Shown piece after piece: positions 28,449-38,375 of a stretch of DNA of 64,000 bases. Below the pieces are notes generated by a model, which was not told the DNA's origin, searched no databases, and saw only the letters and a list, made by a program, of their open reading frames with translations. This DNA is from Brasilonema angustatum HA4187-MV1. GTDB lineage: Bacteria; Cyanobacteriota; Cyanobacteriia; Cyanobacteriales; Nostocaceae. Made by a program: the position numbers and the translations under genes. Each line of letters starts with the position of its first letter. The first letter of the stretch is position 1. The stretch covers positions 1-64,000 of the forward strand of contig JAHHGV010000011.1 in assembly GCA_019359695.1 (NCBI GenBank), given 5' to 3'.

Positions 28449-29849
28449 ATGGCAAGAAAAAATAATAAACACTACAAGAAGAAATTAGACTTGATTTTAA
28501 TTTCTTGTATGAGCAGTAGTTTATTAATAACGAGTTATGCTCTGCCTATTAGTATTTTGGCAAGTCCCCTACATTCTAGACACTTCATCATTGCCAAAAC
28601 ACCAGATGAGAGACAACCAGAAGCAGTAGAAAAAGGAATCGAGCAAATCCCTGTAGCTCAACCCCCTGTATCTCAACAACGCAAAGAACCTATTGAGTCA
28701 CCTTTACCGCCTGTTACTACACCCACAGCAACAGGCACAACCACTCCCACGCCCAAACCTGCGACGACTCCTTCTACATCCACAGCAACAGGTACAACCA
28801 CTCCCACACGTAAACCTGCGACGACTCCTTCTACACCCACAGCAACAGGCACAACCACTCCCACACGTAAACCTGCGACGACTCCTTCTACACCCACAGC
28901 AACAGGTACAACCCCAGCACCGAAACCTGCGACGACTCCTTCTACATCCACAGCAACAGGCACAACCACTCCCACGCCGAAACCTGCGACGACTCCTTCT
29001 ACACCTACAATAACTAGAACCACGCCAGCACCCACAGCAACTAGAATCACTCCCACACCGAAATCTTCAGATCGTCTCTCTACTTCTGGACGCCAAAGAA
29101 CTCGTCAGCCAGTCACTGGAGGTTCCCCTATTTCTACTTCCATAACACCTAGTTTTAGAAAGATTGATTTTGTAGATATTGCGTTCGGTGTTCTTGCTCC
29201 ATCTGACTATCAGTCGCAAGGTAGATCTTTTCATTTCTATCAATTTGAAGGCAGAGAAAACCAACTGATTCAAATCAGACTTACAGGTAGTGCAGATCAA
29301 CGTCGCTCAAACAATTTAAGTCTAAACCCCTTCTTGTTTCTACTTGACCCTAATAATCAAGTTCTTTTAAAAAGAGGTACAGGCGGAGCTGCAGATAGTC
29401 GCGGAGTCAAAGATGCATTTATATTTGTAAGATTACCAGCCAAAGGTACTTATACAATTGCAGTCACTAGTCAAAATCCAAGGGAGAAAGGTCGCTACAG
29501 CCTAGCTCTCAGGAATGATAGAGCCAGCTACAGTTTAGATCAATCTAGTGAATTGACACTAAAGAACTCGACCCTGAGACAAAATAAAAGCCCTTACAAT
29601 GTTTCTAAGTTTCAAGGTAAGAAAGACCAACTGGTTAGTATCCGTGCGGATAGTATTTTTGAGGAATTTTCTCCTTATGTTGTTTTGCTCAATTCCAAGG
29701 GACAAATCGTTGCTTCAGATAGTGACAAAGATGGTAGGTACAGTGCGCTGATTGATCGCGCTAAACTGCCTGCAGATGACACATACTATATAGTGGTGAT
29801 TTCAGCTAATGCACAGGAACGCGGGACATACCGATTGACAGTTTTCTAG
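28449..29849 (+). CDS. Secreted protein with Thr/Pro repeats and two PPC domains
   Basis: A 466-residue exported protein. A hydrophobic stretch (LDLILISCMSSSLLITSYAL, about 13-32) acts as signal peptide or anchor. Residues 88-215 are Thr/Pro/Ala/Lys-rich, made of about five 19-residue units such as TATGTTTPTPKPATTPSTS. The C-terminal half has two bacterial pre-peptidase C-terminal (PPC) beta domains (about 235-355 and 360-466), each ending with the GTYTIAVTSQNPREKGRYSL or DTYYIVVISANAQERGTYRL pattern. PPC domains are usually attached to secreted proteases; here no protease is present, so binding or cell-surface function is more likely. Ribosome site GAGGAG precedes the ATG. Confidence 0.85.
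   Translation: MARKNNKHYKKKLDLILISCMSSSLLITSYALPISILASPLHSRHFIIAKTPDERQPEAVEKGIEQIPVAQPPVSQQRKEPIESPLPPVTTPTATGTTTPTPKPATTPSTSTATGTTTPTRKPATTPSTPTATGTTTPTRKPATTPSTPTATGTTPAPKPATTPSTSTATGTTTPTPKPATTPSTPTITRTTPAPTATRITPTPKSSDRLSTSGRQRTRQPVTGGSPISTSITPSFRKIDFVDIAFGVLAPSDYQSQGRSFHFYQFEGRENQLIQIRLTGSADQRRSNNLSLNPFLFLLDPNNQVLLKRGTGGAADSRGVKDAFIFVRLPAKGTYTIAVTSQNPREKGRYSLALRNDRASYSLDQSSELTLKNSTLRQNKSPYNVSKFQGKKDQLVSIRADSIFEEFSPYVVLLNSKGQIVASDSDKDGRYSALIDRAKLPADDTYYIVVISANAQERGTYRLTVF
28719..28995. repeat. 57-bp coding minisatellite
   Basis: About five units, each near 57 bp (one shortened to about 51), share the core AAACCTGCGACGACTCCTTC. Units differ by only a few bases, so copy number is probably variable. 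Confidence 0.85.
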
Positions 29850-30002
29850 CAGGATTTTAAACTGGCGTAAATAGAGGCGGCTATAGAGAAGGGGGTTGGG
29901 GCTGAGGTTCTATAACTGTATGTTGCATTATATACAACTTCGACAAGTTTTCCCTGATTTGCTATTTTAATACAATAAACAAAAAGATTCGCAGAATTAT
30001 AA

Positions 30003-31706
30003 ATGGACTGGATTACCCTACTGCGATCGCTACAATCTGATTTCATCAAGAGGTTAACATCTGGTTGTCTGCTGCATTGTGAAACAGAAGGGCAATATAG
30101 CGAGTTAACAGTCATCTCAGGCGAGAGGTTAAAAGCACTACGGGAATTTTGCTGGCAGATGGCTGAGAAATATAAGCGCACTTCACCAGTCCGTGATGTT
30201 TTTATCAGTAATTTGAAAGGCAAATTAGGTGAAGAAGTTGTCAAAGAACGTTTGGCTGCTTTCGTGACTGAAGTAGATTATGAAAAACGATTTGGCATTG
30301 GCGATGGCAAAGTGGATTTTACGCTAACTTTTGATCCATCCGTTGGCATTGCCGTTAAATCACGTCATGGCAGTCTGAATAAAGTTAGATGGTCAATTAA
30401 TTCAGAAGAAGTTCAAAAAAATGCCGTTGTTGTCTGCATATTTATTCAGGAAGAAGTCAATGAGGCACAACCTGAATATAACCTCTTCTTTGCTGGTTTT
30501 CTTCCCACCCAAATGATTAAGCTGAAGACTGGAAAGATTTCATTTGGGATAGAACAATTACTGTATGGCAGTGGTTTACGGTGCTATTTAGAACAGTTAG
30601 AATCTTTAACACCAGTAAACTCTCATCAAACACCAGTAAACTCTCATCAAACATCTCAACTAGGTAAATATAACCTTAAGCAGGAACACAGCTATCAGCA
30701 AGAAAAGCAAAACTTGGCTAAAACAAACTTTCCTTCTCAACAACAGCAACCTAGCTATCCGCAACATCAAAAACAGTCTATCAAAAGTAACTTTTCTCCG
30801 GAGCAAAATGATTATCTCCGCTTCCATAATGGAGATATGAGTCTGCTTTCTATCAAACTGGGTGATGAAAGCTTTGAAAAAGAACAGTACAACGCTGCCA
30901 TTAATAACTACAATCAAGCTTTAAAGCTGAACTCTCAAGATGCTGAAACTTTTTATAAGCGTGGTTTTGCTCGTTATCATATAGGAGATTACAAGGCAGC
31001 AATTGCTGATTACGCTCAAGCAATACAAATTAATCCTTATTACGGTAAAGTTTACACTAAACTTGGCTTAGCTCGATATCAGCAGGGAGACTACGAGGGA
31101 GCAATTGCAGATTATACTCAGGCAATTAAAATGAATCCTAATGATGCAGTGGCTTACAAAAGTCGTGCTGATATTCGTTATCAGTTAGGAGATTATCAGG
31201 GTGCAATTGAGGATTATAATCAGGCACTCAAAATTAATCCAAATAGTTCTCTTTTGGTAAACTCAAAAGAAGCTATTGAGCTTTTTATTCAGTCAAGAGA
31301 AGTGAAACCTAATGACATAAATGGTTACAAAAATCGTGGAGATTATCGTTTTGATTTAGGAGATTATCAGGGAGCAATTGAAGATTACACACACGTGATT
31401 AAAAAAAGTTCTCATGATATTGATGCATATTATAACCGTGGTCAGGCTCGTTGTGACTTAGGAGATTATCAGGGGGCGATTGAAGATTACACACAGGTGA
31501 TTAAGACAAATCCCAACGATGCAGACGCATATTACAACCGTGGTCATGCTCGTTATAAGCTAGGAGATAGGCAGGGAGTTGTTGATGATTTTCAAAAAGC
31601 AGCAGATCTTTATCGCAAAGAAGGTAAGTTAGAGGAGCAGAAAAATACACGGGAAAGAATTTTAGATTTAGAAATAGAAGAATCCTTAGATATTTTAAAC
31701 TTTTGA
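30003..31706 (+). CDS. TPR protein with possible nuclease-like N-terminal domain
   Basis: A 567-residue protein. Residues 1-190 form an unrecognised alpha/beta domain; KGKLGEEVVKERL, GDGKVDFTLTF and GIAVKSRHG recall the helix, D and x-x-K strand of PD-(D/E)xK nucleases, but the acidic residue before VK is Ala, so activity is doubtful. Residues 205-265 are a Gln-rich linker. From about 280 on there are about seven TPR units (YNRGQARCDLGDYQGAIEDY type). TPR codons are almost identical between units, suggesting recent duplication. No membrane segment. It is not obviously in an operon. Confidence 0.75.
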   Translation: MDWITLLRSLQSDFIKRLTSGCLLHCETEGQYSELTVISGERLKALREFCWQMAEKYKRTSPVRDVFISNLKGKLGEEVVKERLAAFVTEVDYEKRFGIGDGKVDFTLTFDPSVGIAVKSRHGSLNKVRWSINSEEVQKNAVVVCIFIQEEVNEAQPEYNLFFAGFLPTQMIKLKTGKISFGIEQLLYGSGLRCYLEQLESLTPVNSHQTPVNSHQTSQLGKYNLKQEHSYQQEKQNLAKTNFPSQQQQPSYPQHQKQSIKSNFSPEQNDYLRFHNGDMSLLSIKLGDESFEKEQYNAAINNYNQALKLNSQDAETFYKRGFARYHIGDYKAAIADYAQAIQINPYYGKVYTKLGLARYQQGDYEGAIADYTQAIKMNPNDAVAYKSRADIRYQLGDYQGAIEDYNQALKINPNSSLLVNSKEAIELFIQSREVKPNDINGYKNRGDYRFDLGDYQGAIEDYTHVIKKSSHDIDAYYNRGQARCDLGDYQGAIEDYTQVIKTNPNDADAYYNRGHARYKLGDRQGVVDDFQKAADLYRKEGKLEEQKNTRERILDLEIEESLDILNF

Positions 31707-31812
31707 AGAGAATTCAAAAGTCAGAAGCAATCAGTAGGAGATTTTAACTCATTACTGATTGAAGACTACCAAATCAAAAAATTATTTTCATACGAGATCA
31801 GCAACACCGATA

Positions 31813-32850
31813 TTATGGTCGCACCATCACCTTAATCGCTTCCCTTTTATCCATCGCTGCATAGCCAGAGGGGACACCATTGAGATCAACAGTGAGATCC
31901 AGAACGGGGGAAGGATCAATTTTACCCGCCACTACGTCGGTAAGTAGTTCGGGAATGTAGGCACGGGCTGGTGCAACTCCGCCGCGTAACGTAATATTGG
32001 AGAAGAACATCCGCGACAGATTAATGGTTTCGCTACCGTGGGGTACTCCGACATAACCGATCGCTCCACCAGGACGAGTGATTGAGATCGCCGTATCCAT
32101 AGATGATTCATTACCAACACATTCAAGCACAGACTCTGCGCCGCCTTTGGTCATCTCTAACACTTCATCTACCGCCTGCTGATCTTTGCTCGTCACCACG
32201 TCGGTAGCCCCGAAGCGCCGCGCAATTTCCAAACGGTTCTGGTGACGACCAAGGATGATAATGCGTTCTGCTCCCAATCGCTTTGCCGCCAGTACGCCAC
32301 ATAGCCCAACAGCACCATCGCCAATGACTGCTGCTGTACCTCCTTGCTGTACTCCTGCCGAAACCGCCGCGTGATGACCGGTTGACATGACATCGGTAAG
32401 CGGTAGAATTTTCGTGAGCATCGCATCGTCATTCTCAACTTCCTTGGGAATGGTGACGAGAGTACCGTCAGCAAATGGTGCACGCACAGCTTCCGCCTGT
32501 CCGCCGTCATTGGACTCTCCACCCCAAAAACCGCCCTGAACACAGGAAGTCTGCAAATTCTTGCCGCAGAATTCGCAGCTACCGTCAGAAAAAGCGAAGG
32601 GAGCAAGTACGCGATCGCCTTTTTTGATATTGCGGACTTCGGAACCAACTTCCTCAACTATACCCATCCACTCGTGACCAGTGCGCCAGCCAGATTTCCA
32701 GTTATCTAACCCACGATAAAACCACAAATCAGAACCACAGATACAGGCATGGGTAATCCGCACAACCGCATCAGTTGGCTGCTGAATTTTCGCGTCGGGA
32801 ACGTTCTCGACTCGCACATCACCAATTCCCTGATAAATGGTTGCTCGCAT
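31813..32850 (-). CDS. Zinc-dependent alcohol dehydrogenase-like protein (MDR superfamily)
   Basis: A 345-residue medium-chain dehydrogenase. Catalytic zinc ligands are in ICGSDLWFYRG (Cys38) and GHEWMG (His-Glu); DGSCEFCGKNLQTSC keeps three of the four structural-zinc cysteines, the first being Asp. The cofactor loop is GDGAVGLCGVLAAKRLGA, and ILGRHQNR after the second strand suggests NADP(H). The substrate is unknown. The next minus-strand gene upstream is the monooxygenase-like gene about 125 bp away. Confidence 0.92.
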   Translation of the reverse strand: MRATIYQGIGDVRVENVPDAKIQQPTDAVVRITHACICGSDLWFYRGLDNWKSGWRTGHEWMGIVEEVGSEVRNIKKGDRVLAPFAFSDGSCEFCGKNLQTSCVQGGFWGGESNDGGQAEAVRAPFADGTLVTIPKEVENDDAMLTKILPLTDVMSTGHHAAVSAGVQQGGTAAVIGDGAVGLCGVLAAKRLGAERIIILGRHQNRLEIARRFGATDVVTSKDQQAVDEVLEMTKGGAESVLECVGNESSMDTAISITRPGGAIGYVGVPHGSETINLSRMFFSNITLRGGVAPARAYIPELLTDVVAGKIDPSPVLDLTVDLNGVPSGYAAMDKREAIKVMVRP

Positions 32851-32978
32851 GAGAAACTCCTTGGAAATTATTTTTTATTGCTCAAGACACTCCAAATTTT
32901 AGTGAAGGCTTGCCCAATTTGATATGCATCTTCAGACTTAAGTCTATAGTTAAGCCACATTCCGCATCCTGTAATCCG

Positions 32979-33278
32979 CTAAGCCAAAACACTATAGCGA
33001 CGGATATCAGGATCTGCAGCAAGCAAACCCGCCAGTTTAGCGCCTACTTCCTTGAAGTGGGGTGTCGCTAAATGGGTATCAAGAGCATCATCAGAAGCCC
33101 ATTCTTCTACAAAAGTGAAGTCTGTGGGATCAGACTCATTTTGCAGCAATTCATACCTGATACACCCTGCTTCCTGTCGAGTTGGCTCAATAATCCCCAA
33201 CAGCACAGCTTTCACAGCTTCTACTTTTTCAGGTAAAGCAATAATCCGGGCAACAACGCGAATATTTTGATTAGTCAT
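32979..33278 (-). CDS. Antibiotic biosynthesis monooxygenase (ABM/YgiN-like) protein
   Basis: A 99-residue ferredoxin-like-fold protein: IRVVARIIALPEKVEAVKAV at the start and EAGCIRYELLQNESDPTDF, FVEEWASDDALDTHLATPHF follow the ABM pattern. Members oxidise quinols or act as small stress proteins without cofactor. Start at ATG 33278, with GAGGAAGA upstream; the frame to 33317 enters repeat DNA. Possibly co-transcribed with the downstream dehydrogenase gene. Confidence 0.88.
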   Translation of the reverse strand: MTNQNIRVVARIIALPEKVEAVKAVLLGIIEPTRQEAGCIRYELLQNESDPTDFTFVEEWASDDALDTHLATPHFKEVGAKLAGLLAADPDIRRYSVLA

Positions 33279-33309
33279 TTTTTTTCTTCCTCTACTTTGC
33301 CCACTCTCT

Positions 33310-33444
33310 GTTCTCACGCCCTATGGCTAACGCCACGCCTTACGGCTATCGGGAACGCCCGTCGCCTACGGAGGGAAACCCTCCTGCAGCGCTGGTCTCA
33401 CCAGATACCTACGGAGGGAAACCCTCATCAAGTACTGGCTCACT
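33310..33444. repeat. Composite small-repeat island overlapping the end of mtnB
   Basis: Two successive units share CCTACGGAGGGAAACCCTC (33367-33385 and 33408-33428 regions), followed by CTGCAGCGCTGGTCTCACC or ATCAAGTACTGGCTCACTT. The second unit supplies the last 12 or so codons and the stop of mtnB. Confidence 0.75.
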
Positions 33445-34077
33445 TACACTCCAAACACCCACACCTCTGGCTGCGACCATATAGCGGAAAATGTATTCCA
33501 CTAACTCAATATAATTGCGGGCAGTTTTGGCAGAAGGTGCCCAAATAGTAACACCGTGGTCACGGATAAGTAAAGCGCTTAATTGTGGAGGAATTGTTGT
33601 AAAGCGCTCTTTAATCTGATCTGCAATGCAGGAAACCTGTGAATGATTGTCAAAGATCGACATAGCGCAATCAGGATTCTCTTCCCAGACTCCCAGTCCT
33701 TTGAGTATCTCCAACGGTGGTAGGGGCAAGGTATCTGCTTTTACAAAACGAGAAACCAAATTTGCTTCTACTGAGTGAACATGATAGCAGCTTGTAGCTT
33801 CAGGGAATAGAGTATAAAGAACTTGGTGAATGGCAGTTTCAGCTGAAGGCTTGACATCAGGCGAGGATTTTTCTACCTTGCCATTTGGATAGATACGTAC
33901 AAAATCAGCAAGTTCTAATTCTCCTTTACACCGACCACTAGCTGTAATCCAAAAGCTGTCATCAGGTAAACGAACTGAGAGATTTCCCGCAGTCCCCACC
34001 ATCCATCCTTGTTGGTAGAAATGACGGGCAGCACAGATCAGTTCAAGACGAGGATCAATCAGCTTTGGGCTATTCAT
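33409..34077 (-). CDS. mtnB: Methylthioribulose-1-phosphate dehydratase
   Basis: A 222-residue class II aldolase-fold zinc enzyme of the methionine salvage pathway, converting methylthioribulose-1-phosphate to the diketone. TAGNLSVRLPD, ASGRCKGEL, KPSAETAIHQVLY, CYHVHSVEANLVS (zinc His-x-His) and IRDHGVTIW (third His) are present. It follows mtnD with an 11-nt gap. The last 15 residues (VWSVSEPVLDEGFPP) derive from a dispersed repeat and are unlikely to be ancestral. Confidence 0.95.
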   Translation of the reverse strand: MNSPKLIDPRLELICAARHFYQQGWMVGTAGNLSVRLPDDSFWITASGRCKGELELADFVRIYPNGKVEKSSPDVKPSAETAIHQVLYTLFPEATSCYHVHSVEANLVSRFVKADTLPLPPLEILKGLGVWEENPDCAMSIFDNHSQVSCIADQIKERFTTIPPQLSALLIRDHGVTIWAPSAKTARNYIELVEYIFRYMVAARGVGVWSVSEPVLDEGFPP

Positions 34078-34088
34078 TGCGTCTTCAT

Positions 34089-34646
34089 TTATACTTTACT
34101 GATAACCTGGCGAGTGTGAATTTCCTTACCCGTATATTCGGGAGTCCAACCCTCAGTTGCTGTGAAATAACGCACTGCTTTAACTCGCCGTGCTGGAGTT
34201 AGATAAAACCAGTGTTCAGTCCTCGCAGGCACATTGATGTACTCTTGGGGTTGTATTGTGAGTTCTACTTGGCTACCATCTGGTCGGACAAAACCAAAAA
34301 TGGCTTCTCCATCAATGATGTAACGAACTTCGTCTTCTGAATGGGTATGGATTTTGTCAAACTTTGTCATCATGGCATCAAGGTTCGGCATTCCTGGATG
34401 CAGGACAATTAAATCGCGGGTTTGATAGCCTGCTGTTTGTTGCAGTTGCTGGAAATATCTATCCAGAGATTTTAAGACTTGTTCTTTTTCATCTTCATTG
34501 AGGCTATCTTGTGATAATAGTTCATGCAACTGTTGACTTTCTCCAACAGCCCAGCGATTAAGTTGAATATTTAGGGGTGCTAGTTCGCGGGAAATATCTT
34601 GCAAATCAGTGTATCGTGTCCCATCTTCTAATTGTAGAATCGCCAT
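34089..34646 (-). CDS. mtnD: Acireductone dioxygenase
   Basis: A 185-residue cupin enzyme oxidising acireductone to the keto-acid precursor of methionine. The metal set is HTHSEDEVRYI (H-x-H-x4-E) plus the later His in RTEHWFYL. It starts the mtnD-mtnB operon. The enolase-phosphatase (mtnC) gene expected between the two steps is not in this window. Confidence 0.96.
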   Translation of the reverse strand: MAILQLEDGTRYTDLQDISRELAPLNIQLNRWAVGESQQLHELLSQDSLNEDEKEQVLKSLDRYFQQLQQTAGYQTRDLIVLHPGMPNLDAMMTKFDKIHTHSEDEVRYIIDGEAIFGFVRPDGSQVELTIQPQEYINVPARTEHWFYLTPARRVKAVRYFTATEGWTPEYTGKEIHTRQVISKV

Positions 34647-34769
34647 ATCTCACCTCGCGCAAAGATATATATTCTAGGGTATCTTATCGAGGGACGGAGC
34701 GCGTCCGTTTGCCCTAAATATTCGATTTGTGAGAGGGTTTTTCTCCAGAAAACTCTCCAGGCGAATAAG

Positions 34770-34805
34770 GCGATAAGCCGGAGGCTTGACGCTTCGCGTA
34801 TCGCC
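34770..34805. repeat. 36-bp dispersed palindromic repeat, intergenic copy
   Basis: Matches 4117-4152 at 35 of 36 positions. It lies in the 450-bp gap between mtnD and the gene at 35096; nothing else is recognised in the gap. More divergent relatives are at 45176-45212 and 51813-51849. Confidence 0.85.
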
Positions 34806-35095
34806 AATAAACTTGCATTCATGTTTAACTGTGTTGCCAAGATAGTTTATCTGTAAAAATTGGAGCTTCACCTTTAAAATCCCTAAGAATTACTTATCTT
34901 TGCAATTTTTCTGGCGTTTTTCTTATTTCTATTCGAAAGTGCATAAGTTGATTTTGTTTACATCTAATAAGTCAAAGCAAAGTTTTCCCTGGTTAACTTT
35001 TCTTCCATAAATCAAGTAGGACTAGCGCAGGTAATGAAATTTTTGTCAATACCTAAGTCCTCGCCATATCTGAAAACAAGGAGTTTATTTAAGTT

Positions 35096-37333
35096 ATGTC
35101 CTTAATTGAAGATGTCAAAAAAGTGTGCGATCGCCTGGCTCCTCTTGGGTGGCGCGACTTACTTCTGGCTCATGGACTTGATATCACTGCAGCCAATCTT
35201 CAGCAAGAATTAGCAAAGGAACTGCCAAATATCAACAGAACTATTAAAGGATTTGAAGATTTTGCTTTTGAAGGAAAAAGGGCAATAGAGTCAGGAAATC
35301 CGGCTCGGAGTTTACTTTTTCATGCTTTTGCTTCACCCAATGTTGTAAGTGAAAACCTGAAGGAATATCCGACGCTAGCGGAAATTGAAGTTATAGAAAA
35401 TTATGTTTACGGCGTCCAGCCCCCTTCATTGGAAGATTTGCGAGCTCGGGCACAAGGGGAACTTTTAGCGATTGTTGTATTTGCTAGTGAGTATCGTCCT
35501 GCATCTGAAACTGTTCAGCGCAAGCATGCTGATTTATGTTTTTCGCGTACTGGTGTGGCGCGTGTAGGAACAGCCCAAGCACTGTATGACGGGAAACTTC
35601 GTGGATTTTTACCCTTTGTTAAGGAAGATTCACAAGCTTTTCGGGTTTTACCAGCTCGCTATTCTGCCTATATAGCTGTTCAACGTAAAGGTGATCAAAG
35701 CACCTTTGTTCCCATGCGTTTTCAGGTTCAAAATAATAATGTTCCACAAGGAGATGACAGAACACGAGCGGGAGATGATAGCAGACTTTTCTGGGTTCCT
35801 CTGCACAAGCTGTTCAACGGCAAAGAATGTATCCGCAATTTAGATTTACAGCTGACACTGAATGCTCGCCATATCAATGAAAAACTGCGGCGGATTCACT
35901 TAGTTTTGAAAAACGCAGGATGGGGTGAACCAGACATTAGTAATCCGCCATTCATTTTTTCAGATGGGATTGCTGAATTGACAACTAAGCCAGAATTTGG
36001 CACAGGACTTCTAGTTCCAGTCGTTCAGAAGAATCTAGTTGAAGCTGCGACTTATCAAGGAAAACCACTCACTTTTAAAGTTCCACCAAACAGTGAAACT
36101 CTATCCTCCAGCCTAAGCATTCCTGCAAATACAGAGGCAAGACGCGCACCAGAATATGTTCACGCCCGTCACAAACTATCCAATGGTCAAATCGAAAATC
36201 TCAATAATCTCTCAAATGTCACACAAACTGTACAAAAAGGTGGTTATGATGCCCTTCACTACGTTGACTTCACAGGTGATGGATCGATTGAAGCAGTGTG
36301 TCCACAGTTAGCAGTGGCAATTCCGCGCCGTGTTCCTGCTTATTCCCTTGTAACAGCACCGGATTTCTTTCCCAACTGCGATCAGCGAGAGCTATTGGAA
36401 TGGACTCAGCAGTCGGTACCTACCGCACTGAGACAGAATCTTTGGGAAGTTCCCCCAGAAACGTTATCTGACACTCGCTTAGCTCCTAACCTTCAGTTAA
36501 AGAACGCTAATTTCCGTCCAGAAGATAAAACCGTAACTGCAATTGTCTGTTTATCCCTAAATGGTTCGGTAAGACAAATGCCGTTGAGCGGTTCCCCAAC
36601 AATGCGACATGCCTATCTTCCAGATGGGGCAGCTGGAGTGTTTGCCCCTGGTTGGGATGTCAGTCGTGATCGCGCTAATGGAGTTGATCATTTAGCAGCT
36701 TATGGGTTAGGCAGTCCTTTTCCAGAAGACTCCAAACTGTGTGCTGCACTGAGTACATTTTGGCCCGCAGTCGCTCCCGATGCAGCACGGACATTTCAGC
36801 CAAATCCCTTATGGCCCACTGTCAGTCCTTTGACAGATGAAGAAATTGGTCAGAGTGGTAACTTACCTTGGGATGGTATCCCCGGTCCAAAAAGAGTGAC
36901 GAGGAATGGTAAAGACTTCATAGAATATGCAGATTTTGCTCATGGGGATTATGTAGAAAGTTCTTTGCAAAAGAAATTCTCGTTGTCGCTAACAGGTAAA
37001 GTTGATGTGCGTGAATATGAAGCCAGAGTTTTGGCAATGGCAAATGTTTATCGAGTTTTAAACATCACTCCTGACCAGAGAGGAGAGTGGAGCGTATTTT
37101 CATTCCGTCAAGTGCAGCCAACTGATTCAGAATTGAAACAGGCACAAACTCAAACAGGAACTACACTTGTTAGCAGCATTTATCGGTTTGAAATCTATCG
37201 TCCTGGAAATTCTTTGCCAAATCCAGATGATTTTCGCAAACAATTGGTTCCAATTCAAGAAACCGCAACGCTTTTTGTCACACCCCTCAACATTTTGTTG
37301 AAACGTAACAATAATGCTTGGACACGTGTCTAA
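35096..37333 (+). CDS. Large protein of unknown family, paired with a flavoprotein
   Basis: A 745-residue protein without signal peptide or membrane span. I do not recognise the whole. Features seen: SLLFHAFASPNV near 80, FSRTGVARVG near 150, HYVDFTGDGSIEAVCPQ near 395, and a striking block LCAALSTFWPAVAPDAARTF with Cys549, Trp556 and later LPWDG with Trp592. Its gene overlaps the next by 20 nt. In LodA/GoxA-type amine oxidases a protein of similar size carries a cysteine-tryptophylquinone made from one Cys and one Trp, and needs a LodB-type flavoprotein encoded next to it. That parallel is the basis for proposing a related oxidase; direct sequence similarity to LodA was not established. Confidence 0.8.
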   Translation: MSLIEDVKKVCDRLAPLGWRDLLLAHGLDITAANLQQELAKELPNINRTIKGFEDFAFEGKRAIESGNPARSLLFHAFASPNVVSENLKEYPTLAEIEVIENYVYGVQPPSLEDLRARAQGELLAIVVFASEYRPASETVQRKHADLCFSRTGVARVGTAQALYDGKLRGFLPFVKEDSQAFRVLPARYSAYIAVQRKGDQSTFVPMRFQVQNNNVPQGDDRTRAGDDSRLFWVPLHKLFNGKECIRNLDLQLTLNARHINEKLRRIHLVLKNAGWGEPDISNPPFIFSDGIAELTTKPEFGTGLLVPVVQKNLVEAATYQGKPLTFKVPPNSETLSSSLSIPANTEARRAPEYVHARHKLSNGQIENLNNLSNVTQTVQKGGYDALHYVDFTGDGSIEAVCPQLAVAIPRRVPAYSLVTAPDFFPNCDQRELLEWTQQSVPTALRQNLWEVPPETLSDTRLAPNLQLKNANFRPEDKTVTAIVCLSLNGSVRQMPLSGSPTMRHAYLPDGAAGVFAPGWDVSRDRANGVDHLAAYGLGSPFPEDSKLCAALSTFWPAVAPDAARTFQPNPLWPTVSPLTDEEIGQSGNLPWDGIPGPKRVTRNGKDFIEYADFAHGDYVESSLQKKFSLSLTGKVDVREYEARVLAMANVYRVLNITPDQRGEWSVFSFRQVQPTDSELKQAQTQTGTTLVSSIYRFEIYRPGNSLPNPDDFRKQLVPIQETATLFVTPLNILLKRNNNAWTRV

Positions 37334-38375
37334 TTGTGATGTACTGATTATAGGTAGCGGACCTGCAGGGTCTGCTGCTGCGATTGCATCCGCTCAAAAA
37401 GGTTTACGAGTTGTCCTGATTGAGCGCGATCAATTTCCACGCTACCACCCCGGCGAAACTCTGCACCCAGGTATAGAGCCACTTTTGAAGCAGTTAGGTA
37501 TGATCGAGCCAGTGCTAGCCGCTGGCTTCCTACGCCACACTGGAAACTGGGTGCAGTGGGAAGCCGAGAGGTATTTTGTCCCCTTTGGAGAAGACGATTC
37601 GGGGGCATGGCTGGGATTTCAAGCGTGGAGAGCCGATTTTGATACCATTTTGCTGAATCGGGCAAAAACTTTGGGTGTTGAGGTTTTGCAGCCATGCCAA
37701 GCTTTGCGTGTACTTGTGGATGGGGATAGAGTGGTTGGTGTTGAGACAAGCCTTGGAACTTTCAGGGCATCTAAAGTGGTTGATGCAACAGGAAGTCATC
37801 ATTGGTTAGCTCGACAATTGCAACTGCAAATCAACTATCATTCTCCGCGTAGAATTGTATACTATGGCTACGCTTTTGGAGAATGTCCAATGCGGGATGA
37901 TGCTCCTGCGATAGTTGCGGACTCTGGTGGCTGGACCTGGACTGCTAGAGTGCAACCTCAACTTTACCAGTGGACGCGCCTATCATTAGTTGATCAGAAA
38001 ATCCCAAAAGACTGGCTCCCGGATGAATTCCACGGACTCAATATTCATGGCAAAATGCAGGCGGCTGATGTCACTTGGCGCATTGTTTCGCAACCTGCGG
38101 GTTCTGGTTATTTCATGGTTGGGGATGCGGCGATGGTTCTTGATCCCGCATCAAGTCATGGGGTGCTCAAAGCAATCATGTCTGGGATCATGGCAGGGCA
38201 TTTGATAGCAGCTGAACTATTGGGTGATCTTATTCCCGCACAAGCGACTCAGCATTATTGTCAGTGGATTAATAATTGGTTTGAGCACGATGTAGAGAAC
38301 CTGAGCAAACTCTATGCCATCCTGCCAAAGAATAGCTTTGGGTTGATAGCGACGTTAACACCCCTATCAACGTAA
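37314..38375 (+). CDS. FAD-dependent oxidoreductase, LodB/QhpG/halogenase type
   Basis: A 353-residue flavoprotein. The N-terminal FAD motif is VLIIGSGPAGSAAAIA with the ribose-binding Glu in LIERDQFPRYHPGETLHPG; the FAD-binding VGDAAMVLDPASSHG motif is near 270. The WxWxIP motif of flavin halogenases is not present (GGWTWTARVQ instead). These features fit flavoproteins that modify a partner protein (LodB, GoxB, QhpG) as well as other monooxygenases. The ATG is inside the upstream gene (20-nt overlap); a GTG at 37326 is an alternative. The overlap implies translational coupling with the 745-residue protein, its likely substrate or partner. Confidence 0.85.
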   Translation: MLGHVSNCDVLIIGSGPAGSAAAIASAQKGLRVVLIERDQFPRYHPGETLHPGIEPLLKQLGMIEPVLAAGFLRHTGNWVQWEAERYFVPFGEDDSGAWLGFQAWRADFDTILLNRAKTLGVEVLQPCQALRVLVDGDRVVGVETSLGTFRASKVVDATGSHHWLARQLQLQINYHSPRRIVYYGYAFGECPMRDDAPAIVADSGGWTWTARVQPQLYQWTRLSLVDQKIPKDWLPDEFHGLNIHGKMQAADVTWRIVSQPAGSGYFMVGDAAMVLDPASSHGVLKAIMSGIMAGHLIAAELLGDLIPAQATQHYCQWINNWFEHDVENLSKLYAILPKNSFGLIATLTPLST